Shown here piece after piece: positions 7,680 through 17,160 of a DNA stretch of 64,000 nt. The number at the start of each line of letters is the position of its first letter. Positions within the stretch are counted from its first letter, which is position 1. A program made the translations under genes and the position numbers. This stretch comes from Carnobacterium_B sp040274945 (GTDB taxonomy: Bacteria; Bacillota; Bacilli; Lactobacillales; Carnobacteriaceae). The stretch is taken from NCBI RefSeq assembly GCF_040274945.1, contig NZ_JBEMAR010000010.1, forward strand, positions 1-64,000, in the 5' to 3' direction. The notes beneath the pieces are model-generated. The model had not been told where the DNA came from, ran no database searches, and saw only the letters and a program-made list of their open reading frames with translations.

Positions 7680-8906
7680 TTAATGCTGTAATTTGATCAT
7701 TTTAGTTATCCGTGACGGTAAATAAAATTGACAAAATCCTAGGTTAAATATGGTAGCACTGGCTCCTACAATCAGTACTTCTATAAAGGAAAGGTAAAAA
7801 ACAGATACACCAATAATTAACACACCTTCACTCATCATAAGTATCAGCATCAATTTCTTTATTGCCTGAAGTTTGTTGTTTTTCTTTACAGGATATAAAA
7901 CTGTTAACGATAGGTTATCAAAATGAAAATAAAGTGGCAGTAATTGGAAGCCGGTCAAATAGAGGAATACGACTGTTAAAAAGAGACTTAGTATAAACGA
8001 TTGTCCTAAGCCACTTAGCAGCATAGCAATAACAACCAGGCGAATGTATAACCCACTATATTCAGTTCCCCTCACAAACGCTCTAGCATACAGATAGTAA
8101 AAAACATTTTTGTGGTTTTTTTGGATAGGATTCAAAAAAACGTCTAAATAAGCTCTTCTTTTAACAGATCCCTTTAATGCTGGAATATCCGTAAACAAGT
8201 TAATAAACTGATAAATTCGCTTCATTCGATTCGTCTCATCTTTTATCATTTTTTCCCATTGATACGTTAGAGCAACATTCTTTTGATTGGCTAAAAAGCG
8301 ATAACTTACAGCTACAACCACAGCTCCTACTAATCCAACTATAGGATTGATAAATAGTGCAAGACTTGACACGATCAAATAGATACCAAATAAAAGAAGG
8401 CGGATTTTAATCCATTCACTTGTTTCTTTTATTTTTAAATTGATAACCTGAGCATTGAGATCAGTCTCTTTTAAAATAATCAACATCATTACAAAATAAA
8501 ACATATCAAAAAAAGCAAATCCAGACATTGCAACTAGTAAAGGCATCAATACAGCTACAGCCACTAGAATGATGAAGCTAGGCAGCCACAAACTTCTCCA
8601 TTTAGCCTGTTTAAAATACTCTTCCATAGCTTTTTCTTTAGGTAGCATAAATACAGCATCCGCCGGTTGAATAAGTGTTGCTAGCTTACCAATACTTAAT
8701 ACCACTGTAAAAACAATTACTCCTATTAATTGCCCTTTTACATCATAAGACGTTAGGGTTTTCAAGTAATTTGAATACGCATAGCCCATTGCACCAACTA
8801 AAAATAAACACACAATGACAAAATGATCATTAAATATATATTTTAGGTACTTCATCATTTTCTTTTGATGTTGTTTCACTCGTTGCTTCCAAATTTCTAT
8901 CATCAT
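7680..8906 (-). CDS. ecsB: EcsB-type ABC transporter membrane protein
   Basis: 408 residues with many hydrophobic segments (for example VIVCLFLVGAMGYAYSNYL, LIGVIVFTVVLSIGKLATLI, SFIILVAVAVLMPLLVAM and two near the C terminus), consistent with the multi-spanning EcsB permease. It starts with an ATG inside the 3' end of ecsA (ATGA overlap of 4 bp), so both are co-translated. EcsAB is an ABC transporter of the bacitracin/Ecs exporter group that in Bacillus affects protein secretion, intramembrane proteolysis by RasP and peptide traffic. The cargo is uncertain. Confidence 0.88.
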   Translation of the reverse strand: MMIEIWKQRVKQHQKKMMKYLKYIFNDHFVIVCLFLVGAMGYAYSNYLKTLTSYDVKGQLIGVIVFTVVLSIGKLATLIQPADAVFMLPKEKAMEEYFKQAKWRSLWLPSFIILVAVAVLMPLLVAMSGFAFFDMFYFVMMLIILKETDLNAQVINLKIKETSEWIKIRLLLFGIYLIVSSLALFINPIVGLVGAVVVAVSYRFLANQKNVALTYQWEKMIKDETNRMKRIYQFINLFTDIPALKGSVKRRAYLDVFLNPIQKNHKNVFYYLYARAFVRGTEYSGLYIRLVVIAMLLSGLGQSFILSLFLTVVFLYLTGFQLLPLYFHFDNLSLTVLYPVKKNNKLQAIKKLMLILMMSEGVLIIGVSVFYLSFIEVLIVGASATIFNLGFCQFYLPSRITKMIKLQH

Positions 8907-9640
8907 TTACTATCCTCTTCTTTTGTTAATTGAATGTAAAGCTCATCTAGCGTGGCATCGGGCATATTAAAGGTATTTCTTAAATCTTCCAGAGTCCCTT
9001 CAGCTTTAACTTTGCCTTCATGCAATAAAACAAATCCATCACATTGTCTTTCAGCTGTTGCCAATATGTGAGTAGACATTAAAATGGAAGCCCCTTGTTT
9101 TTTCATTTCTTCCATAAGTTCCAAAAGGGCATTGATGCCAAGAGGATCTAAGCCCAAAAAAGGTTCATCGATGATGTATAAGCTTGGTTCTACCAAAAAA
9201 GCGCAAAGAATCATCACTTTTTGCTTCATTCCTTTAGAGAAATTTGCTGGAAACCATTCCAACTTATTTTCTAACCTAAATGTTTTTAATAACTTATCAG
9301 CACGTTCATATGCTGTTTCAATTGGTATATCGTATGCCATTGCTGTAATTTCAATGTGCTCTTTTAAGGTTAATTCTTCATATAAAACTGGCGTTTCAGG
9401 AATAAAACCGAATTTTTTTCGATAGTTTTCTTTATCGTTCTTTAAAGTTAGACCATCGATACTGATTTCTCCTTTTTGAGATTGCAGCAGACCAATAATA
9501 TGTTTTATAGTTGTACTTTTACCAGCTCCATTTAAACCGATTAAGCCAATTAATTTTCCAGCTCCTACTTCAAATGATACGTCTTTTAATACAGGAATTT
9601 GACTATAGCCTCCTGTAACATGCGATACCGTTAAACTCAT
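8903..9640 (-). CDS. ecsA: EcsA ABC transporter ATPase
   Basis: 245 residues, one ABC ATPase domain: Walker A GLNGAGKST (residues 35-43), Q-loop around FGFIPETPVLYEEL, signature NFSKGMKQKV, Walker B SLYIIDEPFLGLD and the H-loop STHIL. The signature has the FSKGMKQ form common in EcsA and related exporters. It is followed without gap by ecsB and is divergent from hit, the same arrangement as ecs-hit in Bacillus. It powers the EcsB membrane component at the cytoplasmic face. Confidence 0.93.
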   Translation of the reverse strand: MSLTVSHVTGGYSQIPVLKDVSFEVGAGKLIGLIGLNGAGKSTTIKHIIGLLQSQKGEISIDGLTLKNDKENYRKKFGFIPETPVLYEELTLKEHIEITAMAYDIPIETAYERADKLLKTFRLENKLEWFPANFSKGMKQKVMILCAFLVEPSLYIIDEPFLGLDPLGINALLELMEEMKKQGASILMSTHILATAERQCDGFVLLHEGKVKAEGTLEDLRNTFNMPDATLDELYIQLTKEEDSK

Positions 9641-9833
9641 AATTAGTTTAGTCCCTTCTACACAATTTATTGTAGTTATTGTACCATAAGAACAAGAGAG
9701 AATCTTTTCTGTTTCGCGTGTTACCGTTTCACTTTCTTTCAGTTTTATGATACATTTGTTAAATAAGAGAATGTATTTCTCTATTAATCGCGACTTATCT
9801 ATAAAGATTTCGCAGGAGAAAGAAGGATTCTAT

Positions 9834-10265
9834 ATGGAAGACTGTATTTTTTGTAAAATTATCAACAATGAAATACCCAGCAGAAAAGTTTATGAGGACA
9901 ATGATGTAGTAGCTTTTTTAGACCTTACTCAAGTAACACCAGGTCATACCTTAGTCGTTCCTAAAAAACATGTTGCAGATGTTTTTGAATTAGATGAAGA
10001 TTTAGCGGCTACCATTGGCAGTAAAATTCCCAAAATTGCAACAGCGATCAAGAAATCCAATCCTGCTATTAAAGGAATGAATATCGTTAATAATAATGGT
10101 ACCGTTGCGTATCAATCAGTGTTCCATTCACATATACATATCTTGCCTCGTTATGACGAACAAGATGATTTTTCTATTCATTTCGGTGATCATGCTGGTA
10201 ATTTCACCACTGAAGAATTAGATAGTATTGCAATAAACATAAAAAGCAAACTGGAGGGATATTAA
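9834..10265 (+). CDS. hit: HIT family nucleotide hydrolase
   Basis: 143 residues. The histidine triad is seen as HSHIHILPRY, and the N terminus DCIFCKIINNEIPSRKVYED is typical of the Hit/HinT branch with its Cys-x-x-Cys. I chose the ATG at 9834 because AAGGA lies 6 nt upstream and homologs begin M(E)DCIFCKI; 29 additional upstream codons in frame have no support. HIT proteins hydrolyse adenosine phosphoramidates or dinucleotides; the physiological substrate is unclear. It is followed by the YtxH gene with a 1-bp stop/start overlap. Confidence 0.93.
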   Translation: MEDCIFCKIINNEIPSRKVYEDNDVVAFLDLTQVTPGHTLVVPKKHVADVFELDEDLAATIGSKIPKIATAIKKSNPAIKGMNIVNNNGTVAYQSVFHSHIHILPRYDEQDDFSIHFGDHAGNFTTEELDSIAINIKSKLEGY

Positions 10266-10618
10266 TGTCTAATCACTTTATGAATGGGTTAATTTTAGGT
10301 GCTGCAGCTGGAGGAATATATGGCCTTCTTAAGTCTCCACGTACTGGTAAAGAAAACAGAGCTGTATTAAAAACATATGTTGACGATACGACTGTTTTAG
10401 TAAATGATGTATCTAGAAGTGTTAATGATTTAAAAGGAGCAATAGCTCAACTAACAAATGAAGGTAAAACATTAGCTGAAGAATTTACACAAGATGTAAA
10501 AGAGTCTGTTGATGAATTCACCTATGAAGCAGAACCTCGTATGCGCCGAATTCAAGAACATACTGAAAAACTAACTGCAGATGTGGAAGATTTAACTCAA
10601 AGTATGAAACAAGCTTAA
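10265..10618 (+). CDS. YtxH domain protein (YhaH-like), membrane-anchored
   Basis: 117 residues with a short glycine-rich hydrophobic segment at residues about 6-21 (MNGLILGAAAGGIYGLL) followed by KSPRTGKENR, the mark of YtxH domains. The rest is a charged amphipathic helix region (VNDLKGAIAQLTNEGKTLAEE and so on) that could form a coiled coil. The start overlaps the hit stop (TAATG) and has GGAGGG in front, so the two genes form an operon, as hit-yhaH does in Bacillus. YtxH proteins are linked to general stress in Bacillus; no biochemical role is known. Confidence 0.8.
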   Translation: MSNHFMNGLILGAAAGGIYGLLKSPRTGKENRAVLKTYVDDTTVLVNDVSRSVNDLKGAIAQLTNEGKTLAEEFTQDVKESVDEFTYEAEPRMRRIQEHTEKLTADVEDLTQSMKQA

Positions 10619-10633
10619 TCTGTTACTTTAAAT

Positions 10634-10670
10634 AATGGAGCTGAGACCTAAAAGTCTCTGCTCCATTTGT
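10634..10670 (+). terminator. Terminator after hit-ytxH operon
   Basis: AATGGAGC-T-GAGAC (10634-10647) pairs with GTCTC-T-GCTCCATT (10654-10667), then a T-rich tail. Confidence 0.85.
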
Positions 10671-10927
10671 TTATATCATAATGCTTTAACAAAGTAGTTT
10701 AATTATTGCAAAAAAAAAAAAGAGAAAGCTTTATAGCAGTAAGTGTCTATTCCATCTGATTTTTTTCAAAAACTCGTTTGATTGTGTTTTTTTTGTGATT
10801 TTTAATTGACTTTAAACTAAATAATGGGATTTTAGTTTTTTTTATACAAATGAGTATGGTATATTTATATTTGTCATTAGGAAATAGTTTAGTAACGTAA
10901 AATAAAAGAAATGGATGTGTAAGGGAA
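10671..10927 (+). promoter_or_regulatory. prsA upstream region with extended -10 candidate
   Basis: AT-rich, no gene seen. TGGTATATT at 10857-10865 is an extended -10 element about 60 bp before the prsA ATG; no good -35 is visible. The ribosome binding site is unusual: AAGGG ends only 2 nt before the ATG, and a GGAT lies about 11 nt before it. Confidence 0.4.
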
Positions 10928-11884
10928 ATGAAAAAATTATTACTAGCTACAGCTACTATCTTAGCCGGATTAACAATTGCAGGTTGTTCTGATAGCACTG
11001 TTGCCTCATCAACTGCAGGAAAAATTACAGAAGATGAGTTTTATGAAGCAATGAAAGAAACCGTTGGAACAAGCATGCTTCAACAATTGATTATCGAAGA
11101 TGTTTTAACTGATTTATACGGAGATAAAGTTACAGATGAAGTAGTAGACAAACAATACTCTACTGAGGAAGAAAATTACGGTGGAGCGGAAGCTTTTGAA
11201 TACATCATGTTGCAACAAGGTTATACCGCTGAAAACTATAAAGACACGATCCGTTTAAACTTATTAATTGAAGAAGCAGTAAAAGACAAAACAGAATTTA
11301 CTGAAGAAGAAATTCAAGCTGCTTACGACGCTTATGTACCACCTGTAACAGCTGCTCATATTCTTGTAGAAGATGAAGAAACTGCAAAAGACCTTATCAC
11401 TCAAATAAATGATGGTGCTGACTTTGCTGAACTTGCTACTGAAAACTCAGTAGATACCGCTACTGCTCCTAATGGCGGAGAAATAACTTTCTCATCTGGA
11501 GAAATGGTTCCTGAATTCGAAGAAGCAGCTTATGCTTTAGAAGAAGGCGAAATGACAACTGAACCAGTTGCTACAGAATATGGTTTCCATGTTATCAAAA
11601 TGATTGAAAAACCTGAAAAAGGAACACTTGAAGAAGAAACAGATACAATCAAGGATCAATTATTAACAGCTAAATTAGCTGATAGTGCTGCTATTCAAGA
11701 AGTAATTTCAGGTATTATGCAAGATGCAAATATCATTATTGATGATAAAGATCTAGCGACTGCAATGGATGCTTACTTGGCTCCTGCAGAAGACTCTGCT
11801 GTTGAGGAATCTACTACTGAGGAACCAGCTGCTGATAGCTCTGCTACTGAGGAATCAGCTGTAGAAGACTCTGCTGCTGAATAA
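10928..11884 (+). CDS. prsA: PrsA-like foldase lipoprotein (parvulin PPIase)
   Basis: 318 residues. A lipoprotein signal peptide ends in the lipobox TIAGC (Cys about 20). A central parvulin domain is evident from VTAAHILVEDEETAKDL, NGGEITFSSGEMVPEFEEAA and TEYGFHVIKM. The flanking chaperone regions fit the PrsA family, which helps secreted proteins fold between the membrane and the cell wall. Residues about 283-318 form an added acidic Ser/Ala/Glu tail (EDSAVEESTTEEPAADSSAT and similar) that typical PrsA proteins lack. The gene sits between the ecs/hit group and yhaM, as in Bacillus, and has its own terminator. Confidence 0.93.
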   Translation: MKKLLLATATILAGLTIAGCSDSTVASSTAGKITEDEFYEAMKETVGTSMLQQLIIEDVLTDLYGDKVTDEVVDKQYSTEEENYGGAEAFEYIMLQQGYTAENYKDTIRLNLLIEEAVKDKTEFTEEEIQAAYDAYVPPVTAAHILVEDEETAKDLITQINDGADFAELATENSVDTATAPNGGEITFSSGEMVPEFEEAAYALEEGEMTTEPVATEYGFHVIKMIEKPEKGTLEEETDTIKDQLLTAKLADSAAIQEVISGIMQDANIIIDDKDLATAMDAYLAPAEDSAVEESTTEEPAADSSATEESAVEDSAAE

Positions 11885-11920
11885 CCATTAGTGTCTCTAG
11901 CAACATTAAATAAGTAAATA

Positions 11921-11960
11921 AAAAAAGGAGTTAGGATATTAATCCTAACTCCTTTTTTTT
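11921..11960. terminator. Bidirectional terminator between prsA and yhaM
   Basis: Perfect 17-bp arms (11921-11937 and 11942-11958, core GGAGTTAGGAT/ATCCTAACTCC) around a 4-nt loop, with A and T runs on either side; the palindrome continues imperfectly further out. It serves the convergent prsA and yhaM genes. Confidence 0.95.
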
Positions 11961-11962
11961 AT

Positions 11963-12928
11963 TTACTTATCTGTTGTTTTCTCTGATTCATTAGGTTTGT
12001 AGAATGTTCGATTGTCTAATCCAAAAATTCTTTCTGTAAACATCCCTGGCTCTGTTCTATTTAATGTCGAATTCAACATGTTTATAGTTGCATCTAAATT
12101 ATCGATCATATATAAAATTTCAGCTTCTCTTAACTTTGGTCTAACCGGAGAACCATACTCAAGCAGTCCGTGATGAGCCAATACCATATGCTTCAAAAGC
12201 AAAACATCTTCACTTTTTTCATCAATTTTTAAAGCAAGACAAGCTTTAGTAATTTCTTCATCTACTATAACAATATGACCTAAAAGATTTCCTTCTAAGG
12301 TATACTCTGTAGATATTGGTCCTGACAGTTCAATAATTTTGCCCAAATCATGTAAAATAACACCAGCATAAAGCAAAGGCTTATTGATATCTTCGTATTG
12401 AGTCGCAATTGTTTTTGCAATTCTCAACATAGACACAGTATGGAAAGCTAGTCCACCAGTAAAAGCATGGTGAAATCGTTTAGCTGCTGGATGTTGAAAA
12501 AAAGGTTTTTGATAATGATTCAATAAATAACGTACAATCCGATTCATATTCGCATTTGTAATCTCAAATAATGTATCGTTTATTTCTTCCATCATATCTT
12601 CTTTCTTTAATGGTGCTCTTTCAACATATAAATCTGGATTATCTGGATCTCCAGATTTTGTTACGGCAATTTTAAATAGTTTGATTTGAGGATTTCCTTG
12701 ATAAAGTTCTCTTTTCCCTGAAACTTTTACTACTTTTCCAGCAGTAAATGCTGCAATATCCTCTTCTGATGCATCCCAATATTTACCATCCATTTGGCCG
12801 CTTGTATCCTGAAACGTAAAAGCAATAAACTTTTTACCATTTTTAGCAACGCGAATATCAGCTGATTTGATTAATAAATAAATGTCGAAGGTATCATCAT
12901 TCGTATACTCAAATAATTTCTTTTCCAT
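11963..12928 (-). CDS. yhaM: 3'-5' exoribonuclease YhaM
   Basis: 321 residues. The N-terminal part is an OB fold (IKSADIRVAKNGKKFIAFTF then TSGQMDGKYWDAS), the C-terminal part an HD phosphohydrolase domain with HDLGKIIE and the upstream His in FHTVSM. This OB-HD architecture and length are those of YhaM, a 3'-5' exonuclease active on RNA and single-stranded DNA. The ATG at 12928 is preferred (AGGGAG 5-6 nt upstream) over an in-frame ATG at 12952. It is the last gene of yhaO-yhaN-yhaM. Confidence 0.93.
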   Translation of the reverse strand: MEKKLFEYTNDDTFDIYLLIKSADIRVAKNGKKFIAFTFQDTSGQMDGKYWDASEEDIAAFTAGKVVKVSGKRELYQGNPQIKLFKIAVTKSGDPDNPDLYVERAPLKKEDMMEEINDTLFEITNANMNRIVRYLLNHYQKPFFQHPAAKRFHHAFTGGLAFHTVSMLRIAKTIATQYEDINKPLLYAGVILHDLGKIIELSGPISTEYTLEGNLLGHIVIVDEEITKACLALKIDEKSEDVLLLKHMVLAHHGLLEYGSPVRPKLREAEILYMIDNLDATINMLNSTLNRTEPGMFTERIFGLDNRTFYKPNESEKTTDK

Positions 12929-12962
12929 CTGACTCCCTCTTTCTATTTGCATCTTTTCTTTA

Positions 12963-15806
12963 TTATAACATTTCTATCTGCTCTTTTCGAAAAACATCTG
13001 TTACAGATTCATCAAATGTAAAATAAAATACTTGTATGTCTTCACTAATTCTTTGTAATAATTGATACATCTCTTTTTTCCTTTGATGATCAAAATTTAC
13101 AAAGCCATCATCTACTAACAACGGCAATTGAATTAAGTCACTAGCATTTTTTACGAATGAAAAACGCAGAGCCACATACAACTGCTCGGCTGTCGCTTGG
13201 GAAAGCTCAGAAGCTTCAAATAAAGTACCGTCTTTACGTTGAACCGTTATCGTTTGGTCTTTTAAGAAAACTTTTTGATAATTTCCATTTGTCAAAATAG
13301 CAAAAAAGTAGGTCGTATCACGGATAGTAGCTGGGAAACGATCTTTCCTAGCTTCAGTTAACGTTCGCTCAATAAGTTCTGCAGCTATTTTATACGTTGT
13401 CCATTCATCAACTAAAATTTGTGTTTCACTCTTTAAATTAGCATATTCTTGCAATAATTCAGAATAAGCTCCACCAACTTCTAAATTTTTCAATGCGACT
13501 TCTGTTTTAATTTTTTTATTTAATTTGCTTTCAATTGATTCTTTTAATTGTTGCAGTTTTGCTTTTAAACTTTGGATACTTTCAATTAAAGCAGCCTTAT
13601 CACGATATTTTTCTAACAATGCACTGTACTCGCCAACTTGCTGTTCTAACAAATTTAAACGAGCTTTTTTTGTTGTTAATTCTTCCTCCAGTACATATTT
13701 TTTCCGGAAGTCTTCTTCAGTTTTAGCTTTAACAGTTTGAAGAAGATATCTTCTTTTTTGTTCAAACTCTTTTTGTTGCATAATGAGCTGCTCAATATGC
13801 TGATGTGCTCCTTTATGCTGCCTTGTAAGATCTTTTATTTTTTCCTCATCAGCTGTAACTTCTTTAAAAAATTGTTTTATTCCTTCAATTAGCTGCACAT
13901 TACTATTCCAATCAACAAAAATAACAGGCTGCAAATAACTGATGGATTCTTTCCACTCAACTATTTCATTCTCCATTTGACTTAATTGTGTTTGTTTTTT
14001 ATAGATGCTGTTCGCTTTTTCTCTTATTGCTTCGAAAATATCCGTTTCTTGCATCAATTCGCTGGTTGAATACTCTAGTGGATAACCACCTAATTGTTTC
14101 CATAATTGAAATTCTTTTTCAACCTGAACTTGTTGATTTTCAGTTTCTTCATATTGAGCCTGTTTCTCATTTAATTCAAGAATAACTTGATCAATTTCTG
14201 CAAGTTTTTCTCGCCATTGTTTTCGAATTTCGGTTTGTTGAATATATTCTTCAAATGAATATGCAATCTCCCTGATTTCCTCTACTTTAGTTGGTGTATT
14301 CGTTTTTTTAACGATTGACCAAATACTATAGAGTAGGAGTCCTAAACCAGCAATTATAAGGACTAATCCAGTTCCATTAGATAAGTACAAACCTAGACTA
14401 CTTATCAGTAATCCGATAACTAAGTTGATGAGTTTTCCTTTAGTTAACTTTTGCTCACTTTGCTTATCTACTTTATTATACGCACGAGGATCAGGATTGT
14501 TTTTTTCTAGTTGATCTTCTACTTCTTGATAGGTTTGATTATCCCATAGTCTTTTTTCTAATTTATCGAGTTGATCTCCTAAAGATTCTTGCTGGAAGTT
14601 CAAAAACGCTATACGTTCCGTTAGTTGTTTTATTCTTTGCTCTACTTGAGCTTGTTTAACTTGTAAATCATTTAATTTAAGTCGACTTTCCTCAGTCATA
14701 GCAGCTGGTATAGCTTGTTGTTCCTCTAGACTTAACTGTTGTTTTTCACGCAAAAATTGATGTTGTGTAGCTAAAAGGTTTTCTTTAATAAATGTAGTTT
14801 CTTGTAACTTAGCTTGGATATGATCCAAATTTTCCATCAATTGGATCATTTCATCTCTATGTTCAATAAACACTTTAAGTTGCCTTGATTCTTCTGTTTT
14901 ATCTCTAAGATAATGCAATTTTTCTTGCTGTTGCGTAATGGTTAATTTAAGTTGATTTATTTCTTGATTGTAATGATTGAGCTGGTACAATCCATCTTTG
15001 GGCAATTCTTCGAGCTGTTCTTTTTTTATTTGATGTTGAATATCTTGCATCTCACTAAAAAGTACCCAATTTGATTCTAATTGGTTTAGCTTGAACACTT
15101 TATCTTCATAATGTGTTCTTTGTTCTCGTAGGCTGATCAACTCTTTTTCAAGATTGTCTTTTTCAAGCAACCAATTCATGTACTGACTATTCTTTTCTTT
15201 TGCCAGTTTTACTTGTTTCCTTTTTGCTTCAACATCGGCCATTTTTTTATTAATAACGGTCACTCGTCCATTGGGCTTAAACAACTTACTTGCTTCCGCT
15301 TGAAACTTATCTGCAACCTTTAACAGCTGTTCGTTTCCAATTGTTCCTACACTTAAAAAATAGCGATTCAATTTTTCACGATTTAATTGTTGGACTTTTT
15401 GAAGGCCAGCTAGATTAAAAGAAAATAACGCTTGATAAGTTGTCTTATCCAATCCAGATAATATTTTTTCGAGCCATTCTTCGCCCCCCGTTTCTCCACT
15501 AGCAAAAGTTACCGTAACCGTGCCGTTTGCTTTTCCTCGTACACGCTCAATTTGAACATCTCCATATTGTGTACCAGTTAGAAAGAGCCTTCCTCCGTAT
15601 TGGCTGCTACTTTTAGGTTCATATCTTAGCTCAGAACTAATTTTAGAAGGAAATCCAAAAAGAATACTATGAATAAACGACATTAAAGTTGTTTTTCCAG
15701 CTTCATTTTCTCCATAAAACAATTGCAAGTTAGTTATATCATCAATTTTGTGGTCTACCCATTTTCCATAACCATATATTTCCATTGATTTAATCTTCAA
15801 GGTCAT
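12963..15806 (-). CDS. yhaN: YhaN-like large AAA/SMC-type ATPase
   Basis: About 947 residues with an ABC/SMC-like arrangement: N-terminal Walker A FYGENEAGKTTL, long coiled-coil-forming Gln/Glu/Lys/Leu-rich middle, and C-terminal ABC signature/Walker B region ASELSQATAEQLYVALR and LPLLVDDGFVNFD. Two hydrophobic stretches in the middle (LINLVIGLLISSLGLYL, TGLVLIIAGLGLLLYSI) look like a membrane hairpin, which is unlike cytosolic SbcC. The gene overlaps the 3' end of yhaO by 17 bp, so the two products probably act together like SbcC/SbcD or Rad50/Mre11 in DNA end processing. Start at the ATG 15806 is favoured by the MTLKIKSMEIYGYGKW N terminus; 15851 is a weaker alternative. Confidence 0.85.
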   Translation of the reverse strand: MTLKIKSMEIYGYGKWVDHKIDDITNLQLFYGENEAGKTTLMSFIHSILFGFPSKISSELRYEPKSSSQYGGRLFLTGTQYGDVQIERVRGKANGTVTVTFASGETGGEEWLEKILSGLDKTTYQALFSFNLAGLQKVQQLNREKLNRYFLSVGTIGNEQLLKVADKFQAEASKLFKPNGRVTVINKKMADVEAKRKQVKLAKEKNSQYMNWLLEKDNLEKELISLREQRTHYEDKVFKLNQLESNWVLFSEMQDIQHQIKKEQLEELPKDGLYQLNHYNQEINQLKLTITQQQEKLHYLRDKTEESRQLKVFIEHRDEMIQLMENLDHIQAKLQETTFIKENLLATQHQFLREKQQLSLEEQQAIPAAMTEESRLKLNDLQVKQAQVEQRIKQLTERIAFLNFQQESLGDQLDKLEKRLWDNQTYQEVEDQLEKNNPDPRAYNKVDKQSEQKLTKGKLINLVIGLLISSLGLYLSNGTGLVLIIAGLGLLLYSIWSIVKKTNTPTKVEEIREIAYSFEEYIQQTEIRKQWREKLAEIDQVILELNEKQAQYEETENQQVQVEKEFQLWKQLGGYPLEYSTSELMQETDIFEAIREKANSIYKKQTQLSQMENEIVEWKESISYLQPVIFVDWNSNVQLIEGIKQFFKEVTADEEKIKDLTRQHKGAHQHIEQLIMQQKEFEQKRRYLLQTVKAKTEEDFRKKYVLEEELTTKKARLNLLEQQVGEYSALLEKYRDKAALIESIQSLKAKLQQLKESIESKLNKKIKTEVALKNLEVGGAYSELLQEYANLKSETQILVDEWTTYKIAAELIERTLTEARKDRFPATIRDTTYFFAILTNGNYQKVFLKDQTITVQRKDGTLFEASELSQATAEQLYVALRFSFVKNASDLIQLPLLVDDGFVNFDHQRKKEMYQLLQRISEDIQVFYFTFDESVTDVFRKEQIEML

Positions 15807-17034
15807 CACTTCTTTCAAATCCAAGTTGATTGCGAACCAACTCTTTAGCATCTTTTACAATTTTTTTTCGGTAATTTTCTTCACGTGTTTCTACAACTTC
15901 TTCCATTCCTGGGAAATCAAAAAGCGCATTCGTTAGTTCATTAAATAAACTTTCTTTTTCAATTTCTTTTTGAATTTGTTCCCATTCATTTGGAAAAATC
16001 TTTTGGATAGCAGGTATCCGATTTTCAACTACTGTCTGCAATTCTATTTTGTGGACCCAAACGAAAGTATCTGTTTTTGGAATTTGTTGTAAGGCCTCTA
16101 ATAATTCACCTTGATTGATTTTTTTTAGGACACCTTCAAGCAAATTCTCACTATCCACTAAATGAATGGAAAGGAATAGACTATAGAAATCATTTTTTTG
16201 TTCTTCGACAACAGTCTTCAAGACTTTGTAAAGCTCATCTAAACTCTTGATTTCTTTAATTGAAAGGTCAATGGTCTTCCATTGAATCGTTGAAGTCGGT
16301 CTAAATTCCATTAACACACCAGATTCAGTCAATGTGACTAATTCAAAACCTTTTTCTCCACTTTCCTTGCTGCTTCTGCCTTGAGTATTTCCAGGATAAA
16401 TGACAGGTGGATTTTCAGCTAACTGCTGCCTTTTATGAATATGTCCTAAGGCCCAATAGTCATATCTCTTGCTTCTCAACTCTCCTAGTGAGAATGGGGC
16501 GTAATTCCCGTGTTCTGAATCTAGGCCTTCGGAGAAGCCGTGTAACAGTCCAATGTGATACTTTGCACGTGGGTGTTTTTCAGGATACTCTTTAATTTTC
16601 CGTTCAAGGACCCATCTTTTATCGTAACTAAAACCACTAATGGCGACCTCATCTTTTTCCGTTGTCGTATACCATTTTGTTTCTACTGATTCTGTAAATA
16701 CAACAACATTTTCGGGCATTTCTAAGTGTAACCCAGTATTTTCTATGTAATCATGATTTCCATGCAATAGATAGACTGGTATTTCGGCTTTATTTAATCG
16801 TTCCATTTCATTTCGTAAGTAGGCTTGAGCTTTCACACTTCGCTCATCATTATCATAAATATCTCCAACTAAGCAGATAAAATCCACCTTTTCTTGTATC
16901 GCACTATCCACGATTGTAGTCAAAGCTGAAAAAGTAGATAAATAAATAGCATTCCAAATAAAATCAGGTAACGTTTTTAAGCCAATAAAAGGGCTGTCCA
17001 AATGCAGATCAGCTGCATGAATAAATTTGACCAT
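15790..17034 (-). CDS. yhaO: YhaO-like metallophosphoesterase / DNA exonuclease (SbcD-type)
   Basis: About 414 residues. All calcineurin-like phosphoesterase motifs are present: HAADLHLDSPF, CLVGDIYDND, LLHGNHDY, IGLLHGF and ALGHIHKRQ. The family is related to SbcD/Mre11 nucleases that work with a coiled-coil ATPase, which here is the overlapping yhaN. A GTG at 17043 or the ATG at 17034 can start translation; I prefer MVKFIHAADLHLD as in relatives, although the GTG has the closer AAAGGA. A terminator sits just upstream, so the operon yhaO-yhaN-yhaM probably begins here. Confidence 0.88.
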   Translation of the reverse strand: MVKFIHAADLHLDSPFIGLKTLPDFIWNAIYLSTFSALTTIVDSAIQEKVDFICLVGDIYDNDERSVKAQAYLRNEMERLNKAEIPVYLLHGNHDYIENTGLHLEMPENVVVFTESVETKWYTTTEKDEVAISGFSYDKRWVLERKIKEYPEKHPRAKYHIGLLHGFSEGLDSEHGNYAPFSLGELRSKRYDYWALGHIHKRQQLAENPPVIYPGNTQGRSSKESGEKGFELVTLTESGVLMEFRPTSTIQWKTIDLSIKEIKSLDELYKVLKTVVEEQKNDFYSLFLSIHLVDSENLLEGVLKKINQGELLEALQQIPKTDTFVWVHKIELQTVVENRIPAIQKIFPNEWEQIQKEIEKESLFNELTNALFDFPGMEEVVETREENYRKKIVKDAKELVRNQLGFERSDDLED

Positions 17035-17105
17035 TGTATCCACTCTTTCCTTTCTTTTTATAGCCTCCAGCTTATGAAGGGCACATACGTTCCTCTAATA
17101 TCAGA

Positions 17106-17148
17106 AAAAAAGAACTCACTACTCTTTTATACTAGTGAGTTCTTTTTT
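17106..17148 (-). terminator. Terminator after yheA
   Basis: 16-bp stem (17106-17121 with 17133-17148, core GAACTCACTA/TAGTGAGTTC), T-run on the minus strand. Confidence 0.9.
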
Positions 17149-17160
17149 GTCCTCTATTTC

